64,000 nucleotides of DNA from UBA5069 sp963773745 (GCA_963773745.1 CAVZCL010000001.1:248001-312000), one strand, 5' to 3'; shown: positions 1 to 11,432, numbered from the stretch's first letter. Notes: generated by a model not told the origin, from the letters alone. Numbers and translations are program-made.

Positions 1-1
1 G

Positions 2-1573
2 CGCCCGCCTGCCCTCTGGACGAGCGCGGACCCTGACACCGATGACGTGGACGGCGACGGTTCGACCGCCAATCTTATTTGCCAGAACCCCGCCGGCACA
101 GGCAACGCGCAGGTGGGTGTGCTGCTTGCGCTCGAATCGCAGAAACTCGTCAAGGGCATCTTCGACACCGAATTCAGCAAGTTTGGCCGCACTGCCCCGG
201 GCAGCACAGCCGACTACAGGCTCGAGATCACAAACACCAGCAACGTCTCGATTACGAACATCGTGGTGGTCGACATCCTGCCCTACATCGGCGACAGGGG
301 TGTCATTGACACATCGTTGCGCCAGTCCAAGTGGCAGCCGAATCTGGTGGGCGAGGTTGTCCCGCCCTCTGGCCTGCCGCTTACGGTCTACTACAGCAAA
401 TCCACCAACCCCTGCCGCCCCGAACTTGTCAACGGCGGCCCCGCCGGCTGTGATCCCGCATGGTCGAAGACGCTGCCGCTCAACGCAATTTCCGGCCAGC
501 CGGACCCGACGCTCGTGCGCGCGGTCAAGCTTGACTTCTGCGAATACAATGGCGCAGGCGTTGCCACCGACTGCGTGAGCCTCGGGCTCAACAAACCGCT
601 CACCGTCACCTGGCCCATGCGCGCCCCGGTTGATGCGCCTGTGAGCCCCGACTGTATGCTGGCCACACCCGGCGCGGCCTGCGAAATTGCGTGGAACTCC
701 TTCGGCGTTACCGCCAAGGGCGCCGGCCTTGACTTCCTGCCCACCGAGCCGATCAAGGTTGGTATCGGCGCCTCCGATTCAACCAACTTTGGCGTTGGCG
801 ACTTCGTCTGGCTCGACGTTGCAGGTCTGCAGAATGACGGCGTGCAGCAGCCCGAAGAGCAGGGGCTCAACGGCATTCGCGTTGAACTCTGGAAGAAAAA
901 TGGCGCCGACACGCTGATTGAGTCGACGCTGACCGCCAACGATCAGTTCGGCAAGCCCGGCTACTACCTATTTGACAACTTGCCCGGCGGCCAGTACTTC
1001 CTGCGCTTCTTCAAGCCCGACGTCTTTACCGCCTCGCCCGCTAACCAGGGCGGCGATGACGCCAAGGACAGCGACGGCGAGATTGCAGGCCCGGGCAACG
1101 CCTACTATGACACCGCACCCTTCACACTGGGCACGGCGGGCCAGCCGCGGATCGACCTGACGCGCGACTTTGGCCTCGTGCGCATTACCGAGTATGCCGA
1201 CGCGCCCTATGCCGGCGCATTCAAGTACCCCACCAACGCTGCCGCACTCCTTGCGGACAGCCAGAATCCGGCGCTGGCCGCCCGCCACATCATTGTGAGC
1301 GAGAGCAACCCCTTCCGCCTGGGTGCGTTGCGCGACGCCGAGCTGGACGGCCAGCCCAACCTGGCCGCCAATGGCGACGACACGGCCAATGGTACATTCC
1401 CTGCCGGCGTCACCCCGGGCGACGACGAAGATGGTGTGACGCTCCCGGGCCTGCTGCCCGACGTGGCGGGCACAGGCAACTACGGCGTCTTCATGCGCGG
1501 CGTATCCGAGCCCCGTGCAGATTGCCGTCACGGCCCCCAGCACAGGCACCGCATACGTGAGCGCCTGGATTGA
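2..1573 (+). CDS. 5' fragment of the giant surface protein (DUF11, SdrD B, start of GEVED domain)
   Basis: This is the first open segment, and it runs in from the left edge without a start codon. Around 150-330 it has a DUF11-like beta sandwich with an ITNTSN motif. Around 790-1160 it has an SdrD B-like domain (VGDFVWLD, then GYYLFDNLPGG). Near 1430 it enters a GEVED-type domain (DDEDGVTLPGL). The frame is lost near 1520, where an extra C in a CCCC run would explain the change. Coding sense then continues in another frame (WIDWNANGIWESGEQ). It is a fragment of the larger gene, not a separate protein. Confidence 0.6.
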   Translation, partial: RPPALWTSADPDTDDVDGDGSTANLICQNPAGTGNAQVGVLLALESQKLVKGIFDTEFSKFGRTAPGSTADYRLEITNTSNVSITNIVVVDILPYIGDRGVIDTSLRQSKWQPNLVGEVVPPSGLPLTVYYSKSTNPCRPELVNGGPAGCDPAWSKTLPLNAISGQPDPTLVRAVKLDFCEYNGAGVATDCVSLGLNKPLTVTWPMRAPVDAPVSPDCMLATPGAACEIAWNSFGVTAKGAGLDFLPTEPIKVGIGASDSTNFGVGDFVWLDVAGLQNDGVQQPEEQGLNGIRVELWKKNGADTLIESTLTANDQFGKPGYYLFDNLPGGQYFLRFFKPDVFTASPANQGGDDAKDSDGEIAGPGNAYYDTAPFTLGTAGQPRIDLTRDFGLVRITEYADAPYAGAFKYPTNAAALLADSQNPALAARHIIVSESNPFRLGALRDAELDGQPNLAANGDDTANGTFPAGVTPGDDEDGVTLPGLLPDVAGTGNYGVFMRGVSEPRADCRHGPQHRHRIRERLD

Positions 1574-4500
1574 CTGGAACGCCAACGGAATCTGGGAAAG
1601 TGGCGAGCAGATTGCCACCAACGCCACGCGCGGCGGCAACGGCTCCGGCACGATCACGCTCAACGTCACGCCGCCCGCCGGCGCAACGCTGGGCACCACC
1701 TACGCCCGCTTCCGCCTGAGCCCGCAGAAGGACCTGCTGCCCACGGGCACGGCCATCGACGGCGAAGTGGAAGACTACCGCATTCAGGTCATCGAGCGCC
1801 CAAGCAAGTCCATTACGGCCACTTCTGAGGCGCATACATCAGGCACGGCGCTTGTCCCCGGCGAAGTGATCCGATACCGGCTGCGCGCCGCTATCCCCGA
1901 AGGCGACGTCAAGAACGTCGTCTTCAAGGACAACCTGCCTGCCGGCCTGCAGTACATTGGCAACATCAGCGTCACCGTAGAGTCCAATACGGGCATGACC
2001 ATCGCGCAGCAACCCGCCCGCAGTTACGGGCGGACCCTTCGGCGACGGTACGGACCCGATCTTCACCTTCGGTGACGTGAAGAACAACGACAGCGACCAG
2101 GGGCATTGAGTACATCACACTCAGCTTCAACGCGTTGGTGCTCAACAGCACGGGCAACGTGGCCCCGCGCAACTACGACAACTCCTTCACCTTCAGCTAC
2201 ACGGGCTTCACGAATACAACGCCCACAGTGCGCGCCAGCCTGGTGGAGCCGAAGCTCAATATTGTCAAGACGCTTGTCACCGCCCCCGTGGACGCCGGCG
2301 ACCCTGTGATCTACCGCGTGGTCGTCTCCAACCCCAGCGGCGGCGTGGACAGCTTTCGAGACGGTCATCAGCGATACGCTCAACAGCAATCTGGTTCTAC
2401 AGAGCGTCACAGTGACGCCGGTCCCGGGCACAGTCACCGTCATCGAACAACTCGGTGATCGGCAACAACCTCATCAACGTCACCGTGCCGCGCGCTCAAG
2501 GCAACCGAGACAGTGACAATTGAGATCACTGCCAAGGTCATCGACAACGCGCCGACTTCGCTCACCATTCCCAATCTGGCCAAGACCACGTGGACCTCGC
2601 TGCCAGGCGACACCGGCACGCCGAGCAATGACACCGGCTCCAACCCGCCCGGCCAGCCCGGCGCGGTTGACGGCGAGCGCACCGGTGAGGGCGGCTCACC
2701 CAACACATACGTTGCCACCTCGCAGGTGCCCGCGCCGCTCACAGGCGAACCGGCCATCACCAAGGTGGTGGGCAAGCCAACCTACACAATTGGCGAAGCA
2801 GTCATCTACACGCTGACCATTACCCTGCCCGAAGGCGTGACGAAGAACGTCGTCGTCAAGGACACGCTGCCCGCGGGGCTGGGCTTCACCGGCGCAACCA
2901 TCCTGCACCGCCGGCTTCACGGGCACACCCATGCCTTCGGCCACGCCGTCGGTTGCAGCGCAACGTCGTGACCTGGACCTTTGGCGACATGACGGTTGCC
3001 CGGCACAACCTGCGCCCGGCACAAGCAGCTTCCGCATTCGCGTGGAAGCGGTCGTCAAGAACGTCATCGAAAACCAGCGCCTCGTCAAGCTGACCAACAA
3101 GGCGTCGCTCATCTATGACAACCCGGCGGGCGGCACGTTGACCAAAAACACGCCCGACGTCGATCATCACGCTTGTCGAGCCGATTCTGCAGGTAAGCAA
3201 GAGCAGTCGTCACCGCGCCGAATGCCGACGCCGGCGACATCGTCACCTACACCGTGGACCTGCGCCACAACACGAACAGCGTGGGCACCGCCTTCGACGT
3301 TGTCCTCACCGACACGCTGCCGGCCGAACTGGAGAACTTCTCCATCGTTGAGGTAATCGGCACCAACATGGTGGCGCCGGCCGCAGGCATCACCGGCTCG
3401 ACGCTGCGCTGGCCCGCTACAGGAACCGTCGACATCGTTAATGCTGACGGCATCAATGCCCGCGTTTCGATTATCATCAGAGCCACAATCAAGGACTCGA
3501 CGCAGCCCGGCGCTGTGGTTGCCAACCGCGTCAACGCCACCTGGTCCACGCTGGACGGCACGCCGCCCGAGGAGCGCATCTCGGGCAACGGCCTGCTCGA
3601 CCAGGGCGGCCTCAACGACTACGAAGTGAAGACGCAGCGCGACTTCACCGTGGCCAACCTGGCCGCCGTGAGCAAGGAGCTTACGGCCACCAGCGCGACG
3701 CACACCACCGGCTCCAACGTCACAATTGGCGAGATCGTCACCTACCGCATCCCCGTCACGCTGGGCGAAGGCACAATCGCCTCGCTCGTCCTCACCGACA
3801 GCGTGCCCGCGGGCATGACATACGTGGGCGGCTCGCTTGTGGTCGACGACAGCCGGCTTGGGCGGCACCCTCCCCACGCCGACCGTCTGCGCCCTCGGGC
3901 GACGGCGCAGATGGCCAGGACGTGGTCGTCACCTTCGGCCAGATTGTCGTGACCTTGGCGACAACGACCTGGCGCAACAACAGCTTCGCGCTCGAGCTCA
4001 AGCTGCTCGTCAAGGACCTGCCCGCCAACGTGGGCGTCGGCACGCAAACCGTGCTGCCCAACAGCGTCACCTGGCGCACAGGCACCGACACGCCCAAGAC
4101 CACCAACACGGTGGACGTCACCGTGGTTGAGCCGAAGATGTCCGTCCGCAAGAACATCGTGCAGACAGTTGCCGCGGCCAATGACACGATTACCGTGACG
4201 CTGGCCATTAGCAACATCGGCACGAGCAACGCCTTCTCGGCCACGGTCAGCGATACGCTGCCCGCCGGCCTCATCTTCGACGGCGCGCCTGACGAGCAAG
4301 AGCGGCCCTGCACCGGCTTCGCTCACGCAGAGCGGCGGCACCATCACCGGCGTCTGGACGGACTTCGCGGTCGGCCCGGTGGCGGTCATCGAGTTCCGCG
4401 CCAAGCTGGCCGCCGAGCGTGACCTTCACCAGCACTATCACCAACAAGGCCTTGGTCGACAAGGCCACCACCCTGCCTGGCGATGACCCCAACGAGCGCA

Positions 4501-7500
4501 CGAGCCGCCGGTTGAATCCAGCGACAGCGTCGCGCGTGATTGCCATCGACCTGCGCATCCTCAAGGATGACGGCGTGGCGGAAGTCGTGGGCGGGCAGTT
4601 GCTCGTCTACACGCTGGACATCACCAACACCGGTGAGCGCGCCGCCGACGGCGTCGTCATCACCGACACAGTACCTGCCAACACCAGCTTCGTCGCCGAA
4701 TCCTCATCGGCAGGCTGGGTGAAGAGCGGCACGGCAAACCCCTGCGCCACGGGTGACCCCGCAGGCACCGTCTGCACCATCACAGTGGGCACAATGGCCG
4801 CCGGCGCGACCGACGAGCAGGAACTTCGCCGTGCGCGTGGATGGCGACATCCCCTTCACCGTCGAGACAATCGACAACACCGCCACCGTCGGCGACGACG
4901 GCAGCCACGGCAAGGACCCGACGCCCGAGAACAACACCGACGACGACATTGACAACCATGTGAGCGCCGGCGCTGGGCGACTACGTCTGGCTCGACGTCA
5001 ACGGCAACGGTATTCAGGATACGGGCGAGGCCGGCGTGGAAAACGTCACCGTGCGCCTGCTCGACAGCACGCGGTGCGCTCATTACCACCACCACCACGA
5101 GCGCAACGGGCTACTACAGCTTCACCAACCTCGTGCCCGCCACCTACATTGTTGAGTTCGTGACGCCTGCCGGCAAGGCCATCACGCTGCGCAACGTGGG
5201 TGACAGCACGCCGCTGGCGACGCACTCGACAGCGACGCCGACCGCAGCACGGGGCGCAGCCCCAGCGTGACGCTTGCGCCGCGCGAGTTCAACCCGACGA
5301 TTGACGCCGGCCTCTATGTGCCTGCCTCGCTGGGCGACACCGTCTGGCTCGATGCCAACGTCGACGGCATCCAGAATGAGACCGACGCCGGGCGTGGCGG
5401 ACGTCCTCGTCACCCTCACCCGCCCCGACGGCACGACGATCACAACCACCACCAATGCGGTGGGCTACTACGAATTCACCAACCTCATCCCGGGCGACTA
5501 CTCCATCCAGGTGACGCCGCCCGCGGGCTACCGCATTACGCCTGTGCAGAACGCTGTCGCGGGCACACCTGCGACCGATTCCGACGTCTCGCCCGTCACG
5601 GGCAAGTCGGCCACCATCACGCTCGTCTCCGGCCAGAATGACCCCACCTGGGATGCAGGGCTCTTCCAGCCTGCCGCCCTGGGCGACTTCGTCTGGAACG
5701 ACCTCAACGCCAACGGCGTGCAGGATGCGGGCGAGCCCGCCATTGACGGCGTCACCGTCAAGCTCTACAAGGCGAGCGACCCGACGACAGCCATCAGCAC
5801 CACAACGACCGCAGGCTGACGGCGCGTACCTCTTCGACAACCTGATCCCCGACGACTACATCGTCGAGTTCGTCGCCGACCCGAAGTACACAGGCACGCC
5901 GCAGAATGTGGGTGACGACGCCAAGGACAGCGACGCCAGCCCGACAACCGGCCGCACCGGCACAATCACGCTCTCGAACAACGAGACCGACCTGACAGTG
6001 GACGCGGGCTTCTACATCCCCGCCAAGCTGGGCGACTATGTGTGGCAGGATATGAACGGCGACGGCGTGCAGGACAGCGGTGAACCCGCGATCGGCGGCG
6101 TCACTGTCAACCTGTTCGAGGTGATCGCCGGCGTGCCGACGCAAATCGCCACGCAGCAGACCACAATCTTCGGCACCTACCTCTTCACCGATTTGGTGCC
6201 GTCGACCTACATCGTCGAATTCGTCAAGCCCGGCGCGGCGGTCTTCACCCAGCAGGACCAGGGCGACAACGCCAAGGACTCCGACCCCGACACGACCACG
6301 GGCCGCACAGTCGCGATCACCCTGCAGTCGGGCGATGACGACCGCACCTGGGACGCCGGCTTCTACATTCCGGCCAACCTGGGCGACAAGGTCTGGCTCG
6401 ATGCCAACGTGAACGGCATTCAGGATGCCGGCGAGACGGCCATCGAAGGGGCCACAGTCGAACTCTTCCGCACGGGCGGCACAGATGTCATTGACACACG
6501 CGTGACCAACGGGAACGGCAACTACTACTTCACCAACCTCGCCCCGGGCGACTACTACATCAAGGTCACGCCGCCTGCGGGCTACAACTTCACCCCAGTG
6601 CAGAACGAGCCCAGCGACGACGCCAAGGATTCCGACGTCTCACCGCTCACGGGCGTCTCCGGCAACATCAACCTCGTCTCGGGCGAGAACGACTACACCT
6701 GGGACGCGGGCCTCTACCAGCCCGCCAGACTGGGCGACTTCGTCTGGGAGGATGTGAACGCCAACGGCCAGCAGGATCCGGGCGAACTGGGCATTGACGG
6801 CGTCACCGTCACGCTCTACAAGGCAGACGGCACGACCCTCATCAGCACCACCACGACCGCCAACGGCGGCGCGTATCTCTTCGACAACCTGCTGCCCGGC
6901 GACTACGTCGTCGGCTTCGAGGCCGACCCGAAGTACAGCCACTCGCCGCAGGACGCAGGCGATGACGCCACCGACTCCGACGCCGACCCGACGACCGGCA
7001 AGACGGGCGTGATCAATCTCGCGAACAACGAGACCGACCTGACAGTGGACGCGGGCCTCTACATCCCCGCCAAGCTGGGCGATCGCGTCTGGGATGACCT
7101 GAACGCCAATGGCATTCAGGATGCAGGCGAGCCGGGCATTGACGGCGTCACCGTCAACCTCTACAAGGCAGGCGACACCGAACACCGTCTTCGCATCCAT
7201 GCTGACCGCAAACGGCGGCCTCTACCTCTTCGAGAACCTCGTCCCCGGCGACTACTTCGTCGAGTTCGTCAAGCCTGCCGGCACCGTCATCACTCTGCAG
7301 GACCAGGCGGGCGACGACGCGGCCGACTCTGACGCGAACCCGACTGACGGCCGCACAATCAGCACCACGCTGGTCTCGGGCGAGGATGACCGCACGTGGG
7401 ACGCGGGCATCTACACCCCGGCCAAGATCGGCGACCGTGTCTGGCTTGATACCAATGGCAACGGCATCCAGGATGGCGGCGAGCTTGGCGTTGACGGCGT

Positions 7501-10500
7501 CACCGTCAACCTCTACAAGACAAGCGCGCCGGATACGCTCTTCGCCACCATGCCGACCGCAGGCGGTGGCCTCTACCTCTTCGAGAACCTCGTCCCGGGC
7601 GACTACTTCGTCGAGTTCGTACTCAGCGGCACGCAGAAATTCACCCGCCAGGACCTGGGCGGCAATGATACGACCGACTCCGACGCCAACCCGAGCGATG
7701 GCCGCGCAATCAGCACCAACCTCATCTCAGGCGAGGACGACCGCACCTGGGACGCAGGCATCTACCTCCCCGCCGCCGTGGGCGACCGCGTCTGGCTTGA
7801 CGCCAACGGCAACGGCATCCAGGATGCAGGCGAGGCCGGCGTCCCGAGCGTCGAGGTGAAGCTGCTCAACATCGACACAGGCGCCTTGCTCACGCAGACC
7901 ACCGGCGTCGACGGCATCTATAACTTCACCGAGCTGCCCCCGGGCAACTACCGTGTGCAGGTGATTCCGCCGGCGGACCATGTCGTCACGCAGCAGAACG
8001 CAGGCAGCGACATCAACGTAAACTCCAAGGTTGATCCGGTCACAGGCATCACGCCCGACTTCCTGCTGGAAAGTGGCGAGACCAACCTGACCAAGGACGC
8101 CGGCATCTACCGGCCTGCCATCGCCATCAAGAAGTACACCAATGGCGAGGACGCCGACGTGGAGCCCGGCCCCAGCATCTCGGTTAACAGCCCGGTGACG
8201 TGGACCTACTACATCACCAACACCGGCAACGTGCTGCTGGAGAATCTGACGCTGGTTGACGACCGCATTGGCAACGTTACTTGCCCTGTCGCCAGCCTTG
8301 CTCCGAACGCATCCACGCTCTGCACGGCCAAGGGTTTGGCTGCGCTGGGCCAATACGCCAACCTGGGCACAGTGACAGCCGCGCCGCCAAACAACCCGGC
8401 ACGCCAGGTCAGCGCCAATGACCCAAGCCACTACCTGGGCGTTGAGCGTGTGATCACAGTCAACTCCCTGGTTGAGTGCCGCGCCGACGGCGCCTTCGTC
8501 GACGTCTCGGTCACCGGCCTCAACTTTGACCCGCAGAGCAGCACGCCGCTCACCCTGACATGGCGGACGACAGCTGGTGATGTCGTCTACAAGATCACCG
8601 ATCTGCCCCTCAACGTGACCAACGTTGTGTGGCCTGGCACCGTGATTGATGGCTTCGCCGGCCCAGTTCTGCCCACAGCACCCGTGCAGGGCTCGGTCAT
8701 CGGTTGGCCCGGTTGGGCGCAGGATGGCAGCGGCGACTGGTCCGAGATTCCGACCGACAAACGGCCGCAGCTCAAGCTCATGGCTTCTGTCAACCCGGAC
8801 GAGGAAGAGACGCTCGACTATCCGGATGCGACACAGCGCTGCTCCGCCAACCCGCGCTCGAGCCTCGGCGACCGTGTCTGGAATGACACCAACGCCAATG
8901 GCATTCAGGACAACGACGAGACCGGTGTGGATGGCGTCACCGTCAACCTCTACCAGGTGGGCAACCCGACGGCCATTGCCACCACCACAACGGCGGGCGG
9001 CGGCCTCTACCTCTTCGACAACCTCATCGCCGGCGACTACGTCGTCGAGTTCGTGAAGCCGCTGGACTACACGATTACCTTGCCGCTGGTAAATGGCGAT
9101 CGTGCCATCGACTCGGATGCAAATCCGGCAGACGGCAAGTCCGGTACCATCGCCCTGCCCGACGGCGAACACATTCGCACCATCGACGCAGGCATCTACA
9201 AGCCGTCGCTCATCATGAAGAAGTACACCAACGGCTTTGATGCTGACACGGCCCCGGGCCCAGAAATCCTGATCAACACACCGGTGACGTGGACCTACTT
9301 CATCACCAACACGGGCACTGTCAGCCTGACCAACATCAGCCTGAACGATGACCGCATTGGTGCGGTCACCTGTCCGGCCACAACGCTTGCGCCGCAGGCT
9401 TCCATGAAGTGCACGGCGCAGGGAACGGCCGCGCTGGGCCAGTACGCCAACATCGGCACGGTGACCGGCTTCGTGCCGCAAACCCAGACGCCGCTGACGG
9501 CGACCGACCCGAGCCACTACATCGGCTACGACACGCCGCCGACAATTGTTGTGGACAAGACGGTCAACCAGCCGTCGCTGCCGTGGCCGGGTGGCCCTGT
9601 CACCTTCACGGTGGTCGTCACCAACACCAGCGTCAACGACATCGTGACGCTGAAAACGCTCACCGACACCATCTACGGCGACCTTGTGGGGCAGGGCACC
9701 TGCACCATGCCGCAGGTGCTGCAACTGAGTGGCGTCTACCGCTGCCAGTTCCCTGCCACGGTTATCATCCCGATTGACAATGGCGGCGACTTGACGGAAG
9801 TGGACGTGGTGACGGCGCGCGGCACCGGCACCAATGGCGAGCCGGTCTCCGACGACGACGACGCGACAGTCTTCGTGCCTTGCGAAAACGGCGGCACAAT
9901 CACCGGCCTCGTCTGGCATGACGCGAACGGCAATGACCTGCTGGATGGCAATGAAGCGCCATTCATCAGCGACCCGTCGCTGCCTGCGGCGCAGCGCATT
10001 GAGGTGCCGGTTATGGCTGAAGCTAATGACCCCACACTGCCCGTTGCTGACCGCACAGTTGTGGTGCTCACCAAGGATGGCCGCTTCACAATGACCGGCC
10101 TGCGCCTTGATGTCACCTACACCTTCCGCGTCGCCGACGAACTGCTGCAGGCAATGGGCTTCATTCCCACCACCTCGAGCCTTACCTTTGGTGTAGAGGC
10201 GCACTCCTGCGCCCCTGCGACCATTAACACGGGCTACAACAGCAACATCATCGGCATGGTGGGTGACTTCCACTGGTACGACGTTAACCGTGACGGCAAA
10301 CAGAATGAGTGGCAGGACGCCAACGGCGACGGGCGCATCAATCAGTCCACGGGGCAGTTCTCGCTGCGTGACATGGAGTTCGTTGACCTCAACGGCAACG
10401 GTGTCGCCGACATCGAGGGCGAACTGGCCAAGTGTGGTATCAACTCAACAGGAGTTAATGCCGCAGGTGCCTCCACCGGTCCCGCCGTCAACCTGATTAC

Positions 10501-11335
10501 AGAGGATGGCGCAGGCGATCGCGAATCCACTGTCGGCAGCACGGGCTACTACAGCTACGTGAATGATGGCCTTGGCAACCCGCTGAGTGCAACGGGCAGC
10601 TACACCGTCACGCGTGAACCGCAGGACCCCAAGACGATTGAAAGCGCCACCGACTACGCACGCCGCGGCAGTTGCCGTTCCATTGCCCTCGCCGGCAACA
10701 AGAGCGTTGTGACGGGCGCGTTGGCCGCTGACGTGGAGAGCGCGGAGGTAGCTCCGACGGTCGCGATTGCCGAAGCGCCCGTTGTCGGTGACATTACCTG
10801 TGGCGAAACCACAGCCAATGTTGACAGCACCAACCTGACCGACAAGGAGAATCACACAGACCTGACGCTCGACTTCGCCATCGTCTGCGTGGGCAATGAA
10901 CAGCTTGCCGGACTGGGCGACTACGTCTGGCTCGACAACAACCGCGACGGCATTCAGAATCTGGGCGAGCCCGGCGTCGCAGGCATGACAGTGCGCCTCT
11001 ACGTCAACGGCGACTTCAAGTCGCCCGTGCGCACCACCGTGACGGACAAGTTTGGCAAGTACTCCTTCACCGGCCTGATCCCAACAAGCTATGTGGTTGA
11101 GTTTGTCCTCACGGGCATTCAGGTCTTCACCAAGTGGGAGGAAGGCGACGACTACAGCATCTCGTCGGACGCCGACCTCATCACAGGCCGCACGCAGGTG
11201 GTGACACTCGCCCCGGGCCAGTATGACCCCAACTGGGACGCCGGTATTCAGGGTGATCCCACGCCGGATGACCCGAGCGACGAGCCGGGCTTCCTCAATC
11301 CGCAGTACCTCTTCCTGCCTATGATCAATCGGTAA
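2..11335 (+). CDS. Giant secreted DUF11/SdrD B-repeat surface protein, left-truncated and frameshifted
   Basis: This is one coding unit of more than 3,700 residues that is open at the left edge of the window. Reading 5' to 3' it shows DUF11-like beta domains, a first SdrD B-like domain near 790, a GEVED-type domain (about 1430-1790), more DUF11/isopeptide-like domains (1800-4950), a run of SdrD B-like domains (from about 4975), two DUF11-like modules (about 8110-8440 and 9190-9520) and a final SdrD domain near 10910. It ends in FLPMINR. The SdrD units carry the calcium-site-like pattern DxNxNGIQDxGE. At least 15 reading-frame changes lie between about 1520 and 7180, for example near 1520, 2035, 2102, 2356, 2447, 2490, 5815 and 7175. 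Most look like one extra base, and domain consensus resumes in the new frame each time. I read it as one real adhesin- or S-layer-like gene damaged mainly by sequence error. True pseudogenisation cannot be excluded. Confidence 0.75.
5329..8110 (+). repeat. Tandem SdrD B-domain repeats, period about 348 bp
   Basis: Eight consecutive units begin near 5329, 5680, 6030, 6385, 6730, 7075, 7420 and 7770. Each encodes about 116 residues opening with LGDxVWLDxNxNG. Several share long near-identical stretches at DNA level, for instance the segments coding for the YLFENLVPGDYFVEF strand. Such repeats can recombine, change copy number and be misassembled. Confidence 0.75.
5638..7332 (+). CDS. Middle fragment of the giant surface protein (SdrD B-repeat array)
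   Basis: This open segment encodes successive SdrD B-like domains of about 115 residues. Each starts with LGDxVWxDxNxNGxQDxGE and ends with a TWDAG or TVDAG strand. Genuine domain sequence in this frame begins only near 5816, where an extra G seems to shift the previous frame. It is lost again near 7175, where one extra base separates it from the next fragment. No start codon or ribosome binding site belongs to it, so it is part of the larger gene. In related surface proteins these domains act as rigid, calcium-stabilised stalk units. Confidence 0.6.
   Translation: MTPPGMQGSSSLPPWATSSGTTSTPTACRMRASPPLTASPSSSTRRATRRQPSAPQRPQADGAYLFDNLIPDDYIVEFVADPKYTGTPQNVGDDAKDSDASPTTGRTGTITLSNNETDLTVDAGFYIPAKLGDYVWQDMNGDGVQDSGEPAIGGVTVNLFEVIAGVPTQIATQQTTIFGTYLFTDLVPSTYIVEFVKPGAAVFTQQDQGDNAKDSDPDTTTGRTVAITLQSGDDDRTWDAGFYIPANLGDKVWLDANVNGIQDAGETAIEGATVELFRTGGTDVIDTRVTNGNGNYYFTNLAPGDYYIKVTPPAGYNFTPVQNEPSDDAKDSDVSPLTGVSGNINLVSGENDYTWDAGLYQPARLGDFVWEDVNANGQQDPGELGIDGVTVTLYKADGTTLISTTTTANGGAYLFDNLLPGDYVVGFEADPKYSHSPQDAGDDATDSDADPTTGKTGVINLANNETDLTVDAGLYIPAKLGDRVWDDLNANGIQDAGEPGIDGVTVNLYKAGDTEHRLRIHADRKRRPLPLREPRPRRLLRRVRQACRHRHHSAGPGGRRRGRL
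7109..11335 (+). CDS. 3' intact fragment of the giant surface protein, about 1,400 residues
   Basis: This is the longest unbroken part of the gene. Real domain sequence in this frame begins near 7180. It holds three SdrD B-like domains (about 7180-8110), a DUF11-like module with ITNTGN (8110-8440), a domain without close recognition (8450-8830), another SdrD domain (8865-9200), a second DUF11-like module (9200-9520), a further DUF11 domain (9540-9890), two degenerate SdrD-like domains rich in DxNxDG motifs (9900-10430) and a last SdrD domain (10910-11250). The C-terminus is Pro/Asp-rich and ends FLPMINR. No LPxTG sorting signal or C-terminal membrane helix is visible, so anchoring to the cell is unexplained. 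A strong terminator follows 14 bases after the stop. Confidence 0.7.
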   Translation: MAFRMQASRALTASPSTSTRQATPNTVFASMLTANGGLYLFENLVPGDYFVEFVKPAGTVITLQDQAGDDAADSDANPTDGRTISTTLVSGEDDRTWDAGIYTPAKIGDRVWLDTNGNGIQDGGELGVDGVTVNLYKTSAPDTLFATMPTAGGGLYLFENLVPGDYFVEFVLSGTQKFTRQDLGGNDTTDSDANPSDGRAISTNLISGEDDRTWDAGIYLPAAVGDRVWLDANGNGIQDAGEAGVPSVEVKLLNIDTGALLTQTTGVDGIYNFTELPPGNYRVQVIPPADHVVTQQNAGSDINVNSKVDPVTGITPDFLLESGETNLTKDAGIYRPAIAIKKYTNGEDADVEPGPSISVNSPVTWTYYITNTGNVLLENLTLVDDRIGNVTCPVASLAPNASTLCTAKGLAALGQYANLGTVTAAPPNNPARQVSANDPSHYLGVERVITVNSLVECRADGAFVDVSVTGLNFDPQSSTPLTLTWRTTAGDVVYKITDLPLNVTNVVWPGTVIDGFAGPVLPTAPVQGSVIGWPGWAQDGSGDWSEIPTDKRPQLKLMASVNPDEEETLDYPDATQRCSANPRSSLGDRVWNDTNANGIQDNDETGVDGVTVNLYQVGNPTAIATTTTAGGGLYLFDNLIAGDYVVEFVKPLDYTITLPLVNGDRAIDSDANPADGKSGTIALPDGEHIRTIDAGIYKPSLIMKKYTNGFDADTAPGPEILINTPVTWTYFITNTGTVSLTNISLNDDRIGAVTCPATTLAPQASMKCTAQGTAALGQYANIGTVTGFVPQTQTPLTATDPSHYIGYDTPPTIVVDKTVNQPSLPWPGGPVTFTVVVTNTSVNDIVTLKTLTDTIYGDLVGQGTCTMPQVLQLSGVYRCQFPATVIIPIDNGGDLTEVDVVTARGTGTNGEPVSDDDDATVFVPCENGGTITGLVWHDANGNDLLDGNEAPFISDPSLPAAQRIEVPVMAEANDPTLPVADRTVVVLTKDGRFTMTGLRLDVTYTFRVADELLQAMGFIPTTSSLTFGVEAHSCAPATINTGYNSNIIGMVGDFHWYDVNRDGKQNEWQDANGDGRINQSTGQFSLRDMEFVDLNGNGVADIEGELAKCGINSTGVNAAGASTGPAVNLITEDGAGDRESTVGSTGYYSYVNDGLGNPLSATGSYTVTREPQDPKTIESATDYARRGSCRSIALAGNKSVVTGALAADVESAEVAPTVAIAEAPVVGDITCGETTANVDSTNLTDKENHTDLTLDFAIVCVGNEQLAGLGDYVWLDNNRDGIQNLGEPGVAGMTVRLYVNGDFKSPVRTTVTDKFGKYSFTGLIPTSYVVEFVLTGIQVFTKWEEGDDYSISSDADLITGRTQVVTLAPGQYDPNWDAGIQGDPTPDDPSDEPGFLNPQYLFLPMINR

Positions 11336-11348
11336 GGCAAGAGTTGGA

Positions 11349-11390
11349 AAAAGCAACGGGGCAGGCGCATGCGCCTGCCCCGTTGCTTTT
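11349..11390. terminator. Perfect palindrome terminator after the surface protein gene
   Basis: A 42-bp perfect palindrome (AAAAGCAACGGGG... and its complement, CATG centre) ends in TTTT. It begins 14 bases after the stop codon. The A-run on one side and T-run on the other let it work in both directions. Confidence 0.85.
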
Positions 11391-11432
11391 CGGAGACCTC
11401 GTGTAACAAACATGCCGCAAACGTTGTGGCAG

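Noticed and set aside
7727..10273. Minus-strand open frame of 848 codons opposite the surface protein
   Set aside because: Composition is typical of a reverse-strand shadow, with no ribosome binding site or domain; the plus strand encodes SdrD and DUF11 domains.
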